DNA from: Diplolepis rosae
Lineage: Eukaryota > Arthropoda > Insecta > Hymenoptera > Diplolepididae
Assembly (NCBI GenBank): GCA_030998225.1
Contig: JAPYXD010000701.1
Coordinates: forward strand, 15,794,501-15,858,500
Direction of reading: 5' to 3'
DNA: 64,000 nt
Position 1 is the stretch's first letter; each line of letters begins with the position of its first letter. The notes beneath the pieces were generated by a model, which saw only the letters and a list, made by a program, of their open reading frames with translations, ran no database searches and was not told the DNA's origin. A program made the translations under genes and the position numbers. Of this stretch, positions 1 to 10,795 are shown piece by piece.

Positions 1-1169
1 ATCAACAATTACAGTTAACTGTAAAAAATTTTGCAAAATTTTCACTTGAACGAAGTTGACAGACATTCTTTATCGTTTTTGTTGTATTTTTCAAATTTCC
101 AGGAAGACATTTTGTAAAATAAGAAAGTTATCTTACACGAACTTTTTACTGGAATTTGGTTACGTGAATTGAGCGTGAAGAGCCCAACAGGAATTTTTAA
201 TTTCCTACTGGAACTACCTTTGTTGCATTCATATCTGTGCATTTACGATTGAGCTTATCGTAAGTAGAAGGTATGCATTAATTAGTTGAATATATAGTCT
301 ATTCAAGACATCAAATGTAATTACAAACTTACTTACGGTTAGCTTCGTGATACGTAGCAAATATAATTGAATTCGGTTTAAAGGTGAAGTATTATAATTA
401 TACATGGTCTCCCATTCTAACTTACAGATTGTAATATCTTGAAAAAAAGCCTTTTTGAAAAAAATGTTTCAAATAAAAGTTGTAGTGCTTAAAAGGGGAC
501 ATCCAATGGGATATTTAGGTGTTATTTTCAAGGCCTTTATTCGCATCAATAAGGCCCAAGGACATTTTCTTAAATAAGAAGCCCAATTTTTTATAAAGAA
601 TTCATATTCTATGAAAATAAATAAAAAAGATTTGTTCTTGGGCATTTTCCGATAAATCTTCTCCACCACAGCCAAAAAGGCCTTTAAAGTTCCTTGTTTC
701 AAATACGCTAACAAAATACGAACCTTTGACTTTCATTGTGGTAAAATTTAATTAGAATTTTTTTTAAAAAATACCAAATGACAAACTTGTACTAAGATGG
801 GCCGAATATTTCACCCAGAACATCCTCCGGTACAATAATTGTATTAACAAGTTTCAAAAACTAGCTTTACATAAAAAATGCAGACCTTCCCGCCAAATCT
901 ACTAGAATTTTGCAGAACAATAATTCAGTCATGAATTTGCTCCAATATGTACTCAAAACATACTCTATCAAAAAAAAAAATATTCACCACTCTCTGAAAA
1001 CAATCAAATTCCGCCCAATTGTATACCAGAATCTTCTACAAAAATTGATGAAGCTTTGTAACAAAACACTATTTAGTTACTCGTGTAATATAAAAAGACG
1101 AGTCATTTGTTTGATTCAAATAAGTTTACTTGTTTCTAAAAATATTTTGTTGAATCTTTTATTAATTAA
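1..1169. other. No recognisable gene
   Basis: AT-rich sequence with only short open frames of up to 94 codons (for example 910-1194 plus and 469-714 minus). None of them has a domain, motif or splice context that I recognise. I see no repeat shared with the rest of the window until the TTAA element begins at 1170. Confidence 0.5.
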
Positions 1170-2509
1170 GGTAGTTTTCATCCACGAAAATTAGACCTCA
1201 GGCAAAAATAGATAATTTTGCTTTCAAGAATAGAAATATCATTATTGAAGGGCTATTTTGAAAGAGAAAAGATTATTTTACATGAAAAAAGTTTGAAACA
1301 CACAAAAATAATTTTATTTTTGACCCAACTTTTTTTCTTATCGCTTCTTACCAAATTTTAAAAAATTATGCGATTCTAATAAATCATGAATCATTTTTTC
1401 AGACAAAAGATTTCCTAAAATTTCAGCGTTTCTGATTTTTAAAAATAAATTCTTTAATGGCTGAAATCATTAAAAAGACATTTTCCAAAACGAAATGTTT
1501 ATAAAAAAATTGCTGAATTTGATAACAATTCATTCATTTTCGAAAATTGGAAATGGTTAAGTTGTACACGGAAACTCCATATTGCTGTGACAATGCTACA
1601 GACTTATTCATTTTTTCAAAATCCTAGGTGAGGTATATGTATCACTATTAGAACGATATCAGAAAGCTAATACAGCGAAACTCTCAAAATAGCCCTCGTA
1701 GCGATACAGTTCTGCTATAGTAGCAGTATACGTATCTCTTTGGCAGCCACAAAAAGTGTATCGCTCTGACACCCATACGGTAGAGCTGCGAAAGCGTCAC
1801 GGTAGCGTTGCAGCGTCTATGCGTAAGGTTTATCTGCGCAGGTTAATTTTCTCTCAACCCCAAATACTGTTTTCTGAAAACAATTGCATTTGTTGAATTT
1901 GTTACTTCAGATATCAATCTAATATCAATTATTCCAAAATTGTCATGTAAGCTTTTTTTTTCTTTTACGCATTGACAATTATGTCGAAAAAATCGTTTAC
2001 ACGACACGTAAATGCATACATCGTTCTTATAACTATTTAATTCTTATAGCTGAGATCTTTATGCAGTGTATCGCGATCGTAGCGAAGTGTGTCGCTCTGA
2101 CAACGACACAGCGTTTTATAGTAAGTAAAGCGCTGCCAGAGCGCTACGTGTATACTTCCGACCACGATACTCCTTGTATCGTGTTGACAACGACAACATA
2201 ACCTTGAGACCTCTTTAATATTTCTACCCTAGCAATATGGAGCTTTCCGTGTAGGAAATCTTTTTCTTGAAAAGTGATTTGTAATTTATTAAAATCGCAT
2301 AATTTTTTAAAATTTGGTAAGAAGCGATAAGAAAAAAAGTTGGGGCAAAAATAAAATTTATTAATAAAATTATTTTTCTGTATTTCAAATTTTTTTCATG
2401 GAAAATAATCTTCGCTCTTTCAAAATAGCCCTTTAATAATAATATTGCTATTCTTGAAAGCAAAATTATTTATTTTTGCCTGAGGTCTAATTTTCGTGGA
2501 TCAACTACC
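1170..2509. mobile_element. TTAA-flanked TIR element, copy 1 (carries a nested element)
   Basis: The two ends are inverted copies of each other over more than 200 bases. They start GGTAGTT..., followed by a block containing AGACCTCAGGCAAAAATAG, and each end is flanked by TTAA (1166-1169 and 2510-2513). Copies with the same ends lie at 31105-32281 and 39173-39833. The open frame at 2224-2463 minus is just the arm read through and recurs in the 39 kb copy, so I do not treat it as a gene. The interior is interrupted by a second element at 1567-2251. TTAA duplication is the hallmark of piggyBac elements, but the ends do not start with CCC, so the superfamily is open. Confidence 0.8.
1567..2251. 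mobile_element. 685-bp TA-targeting TIR element (CACGGAAA ends)
   Basis: The left end reads CACGGAAACTCCATATTGCT and the right end is its inverse with one extra base. Both sides are flanked by TA. The host sequence across the insertion reads ...GTTG-TA-[element]-TA-GGAAATC..., while the other TTAA-element copies read ...TTGTAGGGAATC... without interruption (about 31511 and 39575). This proves insertion at a single TA. The interior has no open frame. It carries GC-richer repeated motifs such as TCGCTCTGACA at about 1762 and 2092. It is a non-autonomous element with Tc1/mariner-like target preference. Confidence 0.85.
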
Positions 2510-2513
2510 TTAA

Positions 2514-4111
2514 ATATTAAAGACAGTGGGTACTTAAAGATTAATTTGATTATTGCAACATTATTCAAAGGTCCATGTAAAAAGTCCATGTAACCAATTG
2601 AGCCATTAACGATGAAATATAAATCCCGGACATCTGATGATATTATCTTCAGTTTCGTCCTAATCTACAACTTTTTACTACTATTCGGCATTAAAAAATT
2701 TCAGATTGAGATGAACCTGAAAAAAACTATCAAGAGGCCTGAAAGAGATAGAGTCGTTTCGTGTGCGACCCCTTTTGACCACCAGCGGTTCAATTATATT
2801 CCGATGTTTTTTTCTTTTCCAAACTGACAACTCAATCTCTAAGTAAGCGAGACTTCCGTTGCCCTTTAGTTTATATTTGTCTTTTATTGAAAATCGATTT
2901 GAGTTTTTAGTTTAAGAATAAAACGTACAAATGTAATTAGTCACGTAGACACCTTAGAACTGCGGTGTTATAATTTTATCAGCATATACACCTATTTTCA
3001 CCTTTTTAAAATTTGTTAAAGAAAATTTAAAAGAAACAGATTTATGAGTGGATTATTATCAGTTTTTGTAGCTTTTTGAATATACATTTTCAGTGAAGAA
3101 CTATGATATATCAGTTTGGAATCAATGAAGTATTACAATAAAAGGAATAAAATTTTATAGAATTTTTATAAAATTCAATTATTTCCAATTATTATTCTGA
3201 ACACTCGATTGCAATTTAATCGAATTTAATCATTTTCAATCATTTTCCATCATGTTTTTGCAGGGTACTATCGATTACATTTCGATTGAATTACGAAACT
3301 TTATTGAGAAATGTAGGTCAAGTTGCATATTTAGAAGAATTCAACTTAAAATCGAAATAATAAAACAAGTAAAAGATTAAAATGAAATAAAACATGACAA
3401 TTATAACTAACTAACAACAATATTATTCCAGAATTAGGACATTTTTACCAAATTTTATAACCGAGTATAAATTTATCAAAAAATAAAATTGCTCCGTTAT
3501 TGTGGTTTCTAGTAATTTGTGTAATTAAATTTCAATCAGGGCTGAATTAATAAGTAATTGATTTGTCGGGATAGATAAGCATATTGCATAAGTGAAGGAA
3601 AAAACCCATAAGATTTGTATATTTCACTTTGCATTTCAACTTTAAACAGTTCAAAATATTGGATAGACGGCATAAGAGTAAAATAAAATACAAAAAATAA
3701 AGAAAGTTAATATATATACACCAGTTCTATTAACGTTTGAAAATCAAGTAACATATGCACCCAGAATCTTTTACGTCAGCAAGTTACATCCCATATCATC
3801 AGTGATTTACCGTCTTCTATTTTCCGAACAATGGCCGTATAAATCCTCATGAACCCTAAAGTAAAATAAAATTAGAACGAATCGCTCTTAAGTTGTGTGT
3901 GGGATTGTAATTTTTGTAGTTTGGAATATCAATGAACCTGATTTCTTTTCTACTTGCTATGTGAAAACTCCAATAAATGGAAAAGAAATAAGTTCTCCAT
4001 CATTTGCTTCGCCAGTAAAAACGCAGAGCAAACATCGAAAAATCTTCGCTTTGAAAAGAGACTGAATTTAGTACCTTTACGTGCATTTGAGAGCCAGTAC
4101 GCTAAATTTTA
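2514..4111. other. No recognisable gene
   Basis: AT-rich non-coding sequence. The longest frame (2612-2827 plus, 71 codons) has no recognisable motif. I find no inverted or tandem structure shared with other parts of the window. Confidence 0.45.
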
Positions 4112-4149
4112 CGAGGGTTCAATAAGTCCTTAGAGAAAAATAGAAAAAC

Positions 4150-4356
4150 AATAGTACATTGTGCAACTAGGGAAAAAAAATTTATTTTGCGAGTGTGAAG
4201 TTTGATGCCCGAGCAAAGCGAGGGTAACAACCACACGAGTAAAATAAATGTTTTTCCCGTGTTGCACACGATTTTTTTTCTACTAGCGGGTCAGAAAGTG
4301 GATTTGTTTGCCCCGCACGGGGCAATAAAGTCCACTTTATGGCCCGATAGTAGAAA
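4150..4356 (+). repeat. Hairpin repeat, copy 1
   Basis: This is a roughly 205-bp repeat also found at 29432-29636 (nearly identical), 17808-18417 (interrupted and divergent) and 40298-40503 (inverted). Its 3' third (4280-4353) is an almost perfect hairpin: arms CTACTAGCGGGTCAGAAAGT and ACTTTATGGCCCGATAGTAG, capped by a second stem GCCCCG-CA-CGGGGC. Upstream, TGTGCAAC and GTTGCACA form another inverted pair, and CCACACGAGTAAAATAAAT is conserved. The long open frame at 4202-4504 crosses it but is not conserved in other copies, so I do not call it a gene. Here it sits inside mariner A. Confidence 0.85.
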
Positions 4357-4379
4357 AATTATTTTATATAGATTTTTTT

Positions 4380-5427
4380 TTATTTTTCAACGTAATCTTC
4401 TTTTGACTCAATACACTTTTCCAAGCTTTTCTCCAACTTTTTTAAGCTGTCCAAAAAGTAGGATTTCGGAAGGTCCTCAAAATAGGCATGTGTTTGGGCG
4501 ATGACTTCCTCGTTCGACGTGAACCGTTCTCCGCTAAACCATTTTTTCAAGTTTGGAAATAAAAAAAGTCACTGGGGGCCAAATCTGGAGAATACGGTGG
4601 ATGATGTAATAATTCGAATTTTAATTCCAACATTTTGGTCATCGAAACTACTCAGGTTTGCACCAGTGCATTGTCTTGATCGAAGAGGAACTTTTTCTTA
4701 TTCAAATGAGGCCGTTTTTTCTTGATTTCTTCACTCAACCGGTGCAATAACGACGCATAATACGCTCCAGTTATCGTTTGTTGTTTTCGGTAGTAAAAGT
4801 AATCGGTGTAGATGATCCCGCGTGTATCCCAAAAAACTGTGGTCATCACCTTGCCGGCCGATTTCACCGTCTTCGCCTTCTTTGGAGCCCATTCGCCTTC
4901 AAGAACCCACTGTTTTGACTGTTCCTTTGTGTGTAGTGGAGTATCCATGTTTCGTCGATAGTTATGTATTGACGCAGAAACTTGTCAGGATTGCAACGCA
5001 AATGTGCCAAAATAGCCTCAGAATCGCCCGCACGATTACATTTATTCTCCTCTGAGAGAAAACGCGGCACCCATCTTGTCGAGATTTTTTTCACATTCAG
5101 TTTTTCGTGCAGAATTGAAAACACTGTACCTTGCGATATGTCTGTGGTCTCAACTATTTCGCGCACTTTCATTCGTCGATCACTCAAAACCATATCGTGG
5201 ATTTTGTCAATCATTTCGGGGATAGTCACTTCTACTGGACATTCCGAACAATGTTTATCTTTTGTGGGTGTACGGCCACGTTTAAACTCATTTACCCAAT
5301 TGTAAACAGTTGCAAACACAGGAGCAGATGTGCCATGAACTTCATACAACTCAGCTTTGATCTCTTACGGTATCAAGTATTTTAAATATGAGTGTTTAAT
5401 CACCGCTCGAAACTCACTTTTTTCCAT
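4380..5427 (-). pseudogene. Mariner transposase pseudogene (element A)
   Basis: This encodes a D,D34D mariner transposase, the enzyme that would cut and join its own TIRs. Reading from the ATG at 5427, it has the N-terminal helix-turn-helix region (NWVNEFKRGRTPT, then KIHDMVLSDRR), then the linker WVPRFLS, then the first catalytic aspartate in TIDETW. The second aspartate is in FDQDNA and the third in SPDLAPSDF, with 34 residues between them, as in the family. The C-terminus ends ...EDYVEK at 4380. The coding length fits a protein of about 345 residues. It is broken by a stop near codon 21, a frameshift just after TIDETWI (about 4945), a stop after the second aspartate and another frameshift near 4550. 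The three catalytic aspartates themselves survive. It is certainly a mariner pseudogene, but the subfamily is not fixed. Confidence 0.93.
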
Positions 5428-5615
5428 TTTTCTAAATACACAAAATGTTCTTGCATCAATCAACAATAACAATGAAACTATGTGATGGATATAATTGAGA
5501 CTTTAACAGCTGTCTAGTGAGAGATCATGCTTACTAAAACCAAACCATTTTCGATACTACGAGCGCCATCCCTTGGATTTTCTAAGGACTTATTGAACGA
5601 CCCTCGTATTTTTAA

Positions 5616-6056
5616 GGCCATGTCCTAGATGGATCATGTGACCAAGTCAGTCCTCGAATCGATTTTTTTTTGTCCACGTTTAAAATTAAATGTTAAAAGA
5701 AAGCGGAAAAAACTTGGGCAAACATTACTAAAGTAGAACTGAAAGTGTGAGTGAAAGCGTACATTTAGGAGAAAAAAAAAGTTTGTTATAAAATAATCAA
5801 CCATCACGATCACGATAACAGATCTTTTTAGATCGTGCGCATACAGAGTTCTATGGGGACGGTCGGTGTTCGCACAACTATGTTTATTTATTGAAATTTA
5901 TTTTGAATTTTTACCCAAATGAAGCAGATAAACGTAGTTTATTCTTCTCTCTACAATTTCCCAAAGTTCTAGAATGGTATTTCCATTACAAAAAAAGTTA
6001 TATAGGCGAATAAAAAAATCGATTACTTGGTCACGTGGCCCACCTAGGAAACGGCC
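5616..6056. mobile_element. TTAA-flanked TIR element of a second family, copy 1
   Basis: The left end GGCCATGTCCTAGATGG...GTGACCAAGT is repeated inverted at the right end (GGCCGTTTCCTAGGTGG...GTGACCAAGT). TTAA lies directly outside both ends (5612-5615 and 6057-6060). The element abuts mariner A within a few bases. A second, partial copy lies at 28850-29208 and shares the motifs ATCGTGCGCATA and AATGAAGCAGATAAA. It has no coding capacity. Confidence 0.75.
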
Positions 6057-6060
6057 TTAA

Positions 6061-6880
6061 CTCAAATGAAAACGCAGACTTAATTCCTTATAAGAACAGC
6101 TAAATCCCTTTTCTATAGATATAGACAAGAATATTACGTGCACTTTAAATGAAACATTATTTGCATTTTTATGTATACAATTATATGTATACAAATACGA
6201 ATCTAATTTAAGAATTACTTGTTTTTCACGAAAAGAAAAACATTTTTTAAACAAGTTTTTAACCTACACCGTTAAATTCAATTTTCAATATTTCTTTCAA
6301 CTTTAAAAATAACCTTTGCATAGAGTTTCAAAAGAATTTACAGATGACGAAGTGAAAATTAGTTGTAGAATTCGAAGACATTTTCGGGTTTGTTAATATA
6401 TGCAATCATAACTCAAAACTTGTAACGTAAAAGTAAGTTTTGCCGCTAAGACTGATTAAGTCTGTACCATCGGTGATGTACAGAAACTCAGTTTGTGTCC
6501 CTCATTAACTTTATAGAATAACCAAGACTAAATATAAATTCTAAAATAAACGTTGAAAAAAATAACAATAAATACCATTAATTATTGATATTAAATATGA
6601 GACACTTCTATTTTAAATAAATCAAATTCTATTTCAACAGGTATCGTTCAATATTTTAAAACCGGTCTCCAAAATAAACGCACTATTCTTTAATTAATTG
6701 GGAGATTTATCAAATTCCAAAATGTTTTCAAATATTTCTGCTCCTATAAAATTAAATTGGAAGATTGAATTCAACCAATTTATTATTCTTTAAAATGTGT
6801 ATTTTCATATTTATTTTAAAAAATACACAAACTTTTATCGCTGACAGTAGTGTAGATGATAGCATAAAATAAAGAGGGTG
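6061..6880. other. No recognisable gene
   Basis: AT-rich sequence. The frame at 6057-6254 minus (65 codons) is lysine/phenylalanine-rich with no family signature. I see no repeats. Confidence 0.4.
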
Positions 6881-6884
6881 CAGT

Positions 6885-7171
6885 GTGTTTCATCACTGGA
6901 AGCCAAGTCGTTCCCACCGGGACGCTCAATTCATGGACGCAAGCGCGCCGGAGAGAACTATAGCGTCATGAGTCAAAATTTTCCTCTGATTTACGCTCAA
7001 CCAAGGAAGTAAGAACGCTATAGCACAATATAACGACGTCAGCGAGGACTGGGTTTTTAGGATGCTCAATTTTGGACACAAGTGCCCCGTGACTCATGAT
7101 TCTGGGAGCCTGGTATTGCGAAGTTCTCGCCTAATATCTGGTATTCTTTGAATTCCAATTTCGCGAAACCG
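6885..7171. repeat. GC-richer block resembling the flank of the R1-like LINE
   Basis: Base composition rises here. Motifs such as GCTCAATT...GGACGCAAGCGCGCC and GTGACTCATGAT are echoed at about 16100-16330, downstream of the LINE remnant. The block stops where the 3.2 kb TIR element begins and a related block resumes on its other side (10381-10740). I infer that the TIR element landed in an old LINE-derived or associated repeat. The match is by eye and patchy. Confidence 0.35.
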
Positions 7172-7255
7172 CACACGGAAAAAAAAAGAACTGGGAAATT
7201 TACTTGACAGTCCTCGACTTTTGGAGAGGACAAATTTTTCCGAAGATCCTATATA

Positions 7256-8266
7256 CACTACCGTCGGAAATTGTGCGCACGGTGCTTGTCATCGCTATTA
7301 AAAATCACTGCTGACTTTGAATCACGATATCTCGGTGAATAAAAGAGATAGGGCATTTTTAAAAATACAGTTGGAAAGCTTATGAAATTTCACTTCTAGT
7401 GATGCTCAACAAATATTTTTTTGAAAAAAATATTCATGGGTACCCGAGATACGATTAAAAATGTTCAATCGTATCTGAGTTGAATTTTAATCGACGATCA
7501 CGGAGCTCGGCCGGTTTGTTGCTCGCCTCCTTCGTTGAGGCAGGACCGAAATGGCCACGCACAAAGCTGACGCTTAAGTGGAGCCCTCTTATATGTATTT
7601 TTGATTCTGATCATTAGTAATTTTTATTTCTAATTATTCTAAATTTAAAAAAATATTTATTGTTATTTGTGATTATTAAAAATGATTTAAATCCAATATT
7701 CTCCCCATATTAACGAATAGAACAATGATATGTAAACATTTTGTATTTCTTAAAATTCTTATAAACTAGAACATTAATAAAAATTTTAATAGTCATTGTA
7801 AGTATCAACTAAGAATGAAAGGAAAGGAAATAAAGGAAACACGTTCTTGGATCAAAGAACATATAAGACAGCTCAGATACGATTGAACATTTTTAATTGT
7901 ATCTCGGGTACCCATGAATATTTTTCAAGTTTTCTTGGCTTAAATTAAAGATAAGATTTTAGACTTTATGTCGTATAATTTTCAGATTTTAGAAAAATTT
8001 TCCCTAGCTCATGCTAAAAGTTGAAGTTGAGGTAGAGAATTTGAGAAAATCTTGAATTTTTTTTTAACTCCTCACGTGCTGCATTATTTTCAGAAGGTCA
8101 AAAAAATATTTGTTGAGCATCACTAGAAGTGAAATTTCATAAGCTTTCCAACTGTATTTTTAAAAATGCCCTATCTCTTTTTTTCACCGAGATATCGTGG
8201 TTGAAAGTCAGCAGTGATTTTTAATAACGATGACAAGCACCGTGCGCACAATTTCCGACGGTAGTG
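7256..8266. mobile_element. 1.0 kb TIR element with about 220-bp arms
   Basis: CACTACCGTCGGAAATTGTG at the left is exactly inverted at the right end, and both are flanked by TA (7254-7255 and 8267-8268). The arms pair from 7256 to about 7480 and from about 7871 to 8266. The right arm carries an extra segment of about 165 bases (about 7930-8095). The arms share ATACGATTgaacATTTTTAA blocks and a CTATCTCTTTT...CACCGAGATATCGTG block. The centre (about 7490-7560) is GC-richer. No coding sequence is visible, so it is a non-autonomous, foldback-like element. Confidence 0.85.
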
Positions 8267-8784
8267 TACTTTTTATGAAAAAGCTTAGAACTTCATCGAA
8301 AAACTGAAAGAATGTCCTAGATTAATTCAAGCACAGTCAAAGAACGAATTTCTTTCAAATTTTATTGTAAATTTTTTGAAAAAATTATAGAAAGGCAAAT
8401 ACTTCTTCTAAAGAGTGCTTCAGGTTTTAAGAGAGTTTGGATAGAATAATGTGATTAGGAAGAGATTAATACTTGCTATACAAGTCAAATAAATATTCTT
8501 GGACTGCGTTTGAAAGCCTTGTGAAATTTTTACTGATACGATGCGCAGTTGTCAATGTCAGTTTTTAGATACGCACAGTTTTTATTACTGACATAAACTT
8601 CAGAAATTATAAAATCCTTATATTTGATATTAATTTCTTAAAAATCTCTTTGTTTAAAAACTTTTGTTAGCCTTATGTAAAATTGTTGGCGAAACAAGGC
8701 GCAGCAATTTTTTACTCGGCCCTGGATTTTCTAAGGATAAAATGTACTCAACATTTTTTAGGAAATATCGCAAGTGCTTCGGTA

Positions 8785-8875
8785 GCCGTGCGGTTTAATT
8801 TATAATATTAGACTGCGTTATACATTTAGGTTAGATAAAAGTTAAGGTTCGAATCCTGTCGGCGTAAGATTAATT
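8785..8875 (+). repeat. tRNA-like (SINE-head-like) sequence
   Basis: GTAGCCGTGCGG resembles an A box and GGTTCGAATCCTG is a good B box, about 65 bases apart, as in a decayed serine/leucine-type tRNA. The stems do not all pair, so it is a tRNA-derived repeat or pseudogene and not a working tRNA. Confidence 0.35.
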
Positions 8876-9370
8876 TCAACAGCGGGTAATATATTATGTT
8901 CAGCGATGTGTAGTGATAGTGTATAGTAAGTATAATTAAATTATTAAAAAAGAAAGGTAGCTTGCGAAAATTTTTTTTTTTATTGCCTTTGATAGTCTAT
9001 AAAAATTTCTTTGACTGGCTTTGAAGTTTGCATGCACGAGTGCATAGAAATTATACATTTCGCGTACTCAGAATTTTCACGGACTTTCTACTGAGTACTT
9101 GTGGAATGTTCTATACTTTTTCCAGAACTATTGATCTAATTGTACAAGAACGGTACTTCTAGTGTTAAGGGAGTTACTCACCTACCCGTCTAGTCAAAAC
9201 AGGGTTAAACACGCAGGTTGACTACAGTAGTACTTGATCTGGCAACGTCGCATCTTGTTTGTTTGTGTGCGCACAGGTGTACAGTCGCACATATGGTCAC
9301 GTCAGTACCTAAGAAATGTTTCTCAGGCATGAAATTATACAATGCATTAAAAAGCTGCACATCCCTCTAA

Positions 9371-9550
9371 ATGAGGAAAAAAATGATTGCCTCTGACATC
9401 ACGGTAGCTATGGTTATCAATGAATACAAAGAACATGGTTTTTATGGATTATCTCGTTTGTTTGGTGCTGATAAAAACGGAAAAATTCGTGTGACAAATA
9501 ATAGAAAGGTTAAAAATAAAATCAGTGATTATCTGAAAACAAAATACTAA
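9371..9550 (+). CDS. Unrecognised 59-residue open frame inside the 3.2 kb element
   Basis: An ATG at 9371 opens a 59-residue lysine-rich frame ending TAA at 9550. It has a mixed, protein-like composition unlike the surrounding poly-F/K/L frames: MIASDITVAMVINEYKEHGF near the start, then GLSRLFGADKNGKIRV, and a basic C-terminus. I do not recognise the family. It could be the last exon of a decayed element-encoded protein or a chance frame. It lies in the right half of the TIR element at 7174-10378, which makes an element origin likely if it is real. Confidence 0.3.
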   Translation: MRKKMIASDITVAMVINEYKEHGFYGLSRLFGADKNGKIRVTNNRKVKNKISDYLKTKY

Positions 9551-10380
9551 TTTACTTTAGTTTAGTTGGTATATATTTATTGTATATGTATCAAATATTC
9601 TAAATAATAATTAATGAACAATTGTGATGATAATAAATATGTATTGAAAAATTGTTATATCGATTCAAGACTGTGAAAATAAAACAAATTTAGTATGTCA
9701 TTGAGAAAGATTTTACGTACTACGTATTATGATATGTATGTGAACAAAGTTGTTTGTATGTACTTAATTCGTTTATTTATCCTACGAATAATTAATATGT
9801 TATATTCCATTTATTAAAAACATGATTTTCATAACAAATTTTAATCACCAGTTGGTACGAGCTGCTGAATAGATATAACGCATACATTCCAAATTTCGCG
9901 GACATAACCTACGAATGCGACGTTGCCACATACTTAACCAAAGACCAAAATCACAGCAATTTCCAATCTTCATCGTATTTGTTATTACTTTTAGAACCCA
10001 CCTTTGAATGTTATTAAAGTTAATAACTATTTTTGAACATCTTACTTTTCTACTGTTCAAATCCCGTTATGATCTGTTCGTCAGTTGAAAAGATATCAAT
10101 GATAATACACGATAAACTCCGCGAATTCTCATAAGAGCCCATGTTGAATCAACTAGAGAGGCGCAAAATAGAAATATGAATATCTCACTAAAAAACCCAC
10201 CTCAGACTTTGAAATTTCGTACGGATAATCTTTTAATTATATTCTAACGCTCTGCAAAGTTTAAGATTTTTCTGTTCGTTAATTCTTCATCCTGAGTAAC
10301 TTCCTTAAGTAACTTTTGAATGCATCTGAAAGTCGAGCACTCTGTTATGTAAATTTCCCAGTACTTATTTTTTCCGTGCA

Positions 10381-10736
10381 CGGAAATACCTCGACAATCT
10401 CAGACTTCCGAAGTTGTTTGAGCAGTTGCGGCGGGTCGCGCGTACGCAAAGCGAAGAATTAAGTTGATCTCTGATTGTTTCTTGTCAATACCAGGGTATT
10501 TCTTGTAATAAAAATGCCGGTATTAAGAATCTGACCTGTACTAAGGACATAGCTCAGGACAGTAGGTTGTTGGCCGAGCGCCACCTGTTGTAATATCGGA
10601 ATTTTGGATTGTTTTACGTGATTCTTAATTGGCTTCACGAACTAGGGAAGAGATTTTCTGTTGGCTTGGCAGACTACGGAAGATGCTTGCATGATTTGCA
10701 CATGATTCGGCTTTGGGGCTGGAAATCTTGAACATC
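10381..10736 (+). repeat. Fragment resembling the R1-like LINE 3' region
   Basis: Between 10540 and 10665 the motifs AGCTCAGGACAGT, ...TAATATCGG..., TTGGCTTCACGAACTAGGG recur in the same order as at 15920-16020 (AGCTTAGGACAGT ... TTGGCTGGCTTGACGAACTA), just downstream of the LINE coding remnant. I infer a second partial copy of the same LINE 3' untranslated region. Confidence 0.45.
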
Positions 10737-10795
10737 GCCCTAGCGAACTGGCTGAACGCTAGGTTTATGCTGTAGCGTAAACCTAGCGTAAAGTA

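Larger units (their letters stand above)
4112..5606 (-). mobile_element. Mariner element A with TIRs and TA target duplication
   Basis: The ends form terminal inverted repeats. The left starts CGAGGGTTCAATAAGTCC, and the right, inverted, starts CGAGGGTCGTTCAATAAGTC, so the left has lost two bases. TA flanks both sides (4110-4111 and 5607-5608). The transposase runs on the minus strand. A hairpin repeat (about 4150-4356) sits between the transposase stop and the left TIR. The TIR resembles that of the mariner at 13426-14652, which suggests the same subfamily. Confidence 0.9.
7174..10378. mobile_element. 3.2 kb TIR element (CACGGAAAAA ends)
   Basis: The left end CACGGAAAAAAAAAGAACTG continues GGAAATTTAC...CTCGACTTT. 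The right end is the inverse: AAAGTCGAG...GTAAATTTCCCAGTAC...TTTTTTCCGTG. Roughly 50 bases pair with a few mismatches. A CA dinucleotide lies outside each end. The element contains the 1 kb TIR element at 7256-8266, a tRNA-like stretch near 8790-8870 and a short open frame at 9371-9550. I see no transposase. Confidence 0.75.

Noticed and set aside
4202..4504. 100-codon frame as a gene
   Set aside because: It crosses the hairpin repeat into antisense mariner sequence and is not preserved in the other hairpin copies.
4822..5385. Plus-strand frames here as genes
   Set aside because: They are antisense shadows of the mariner transposase.
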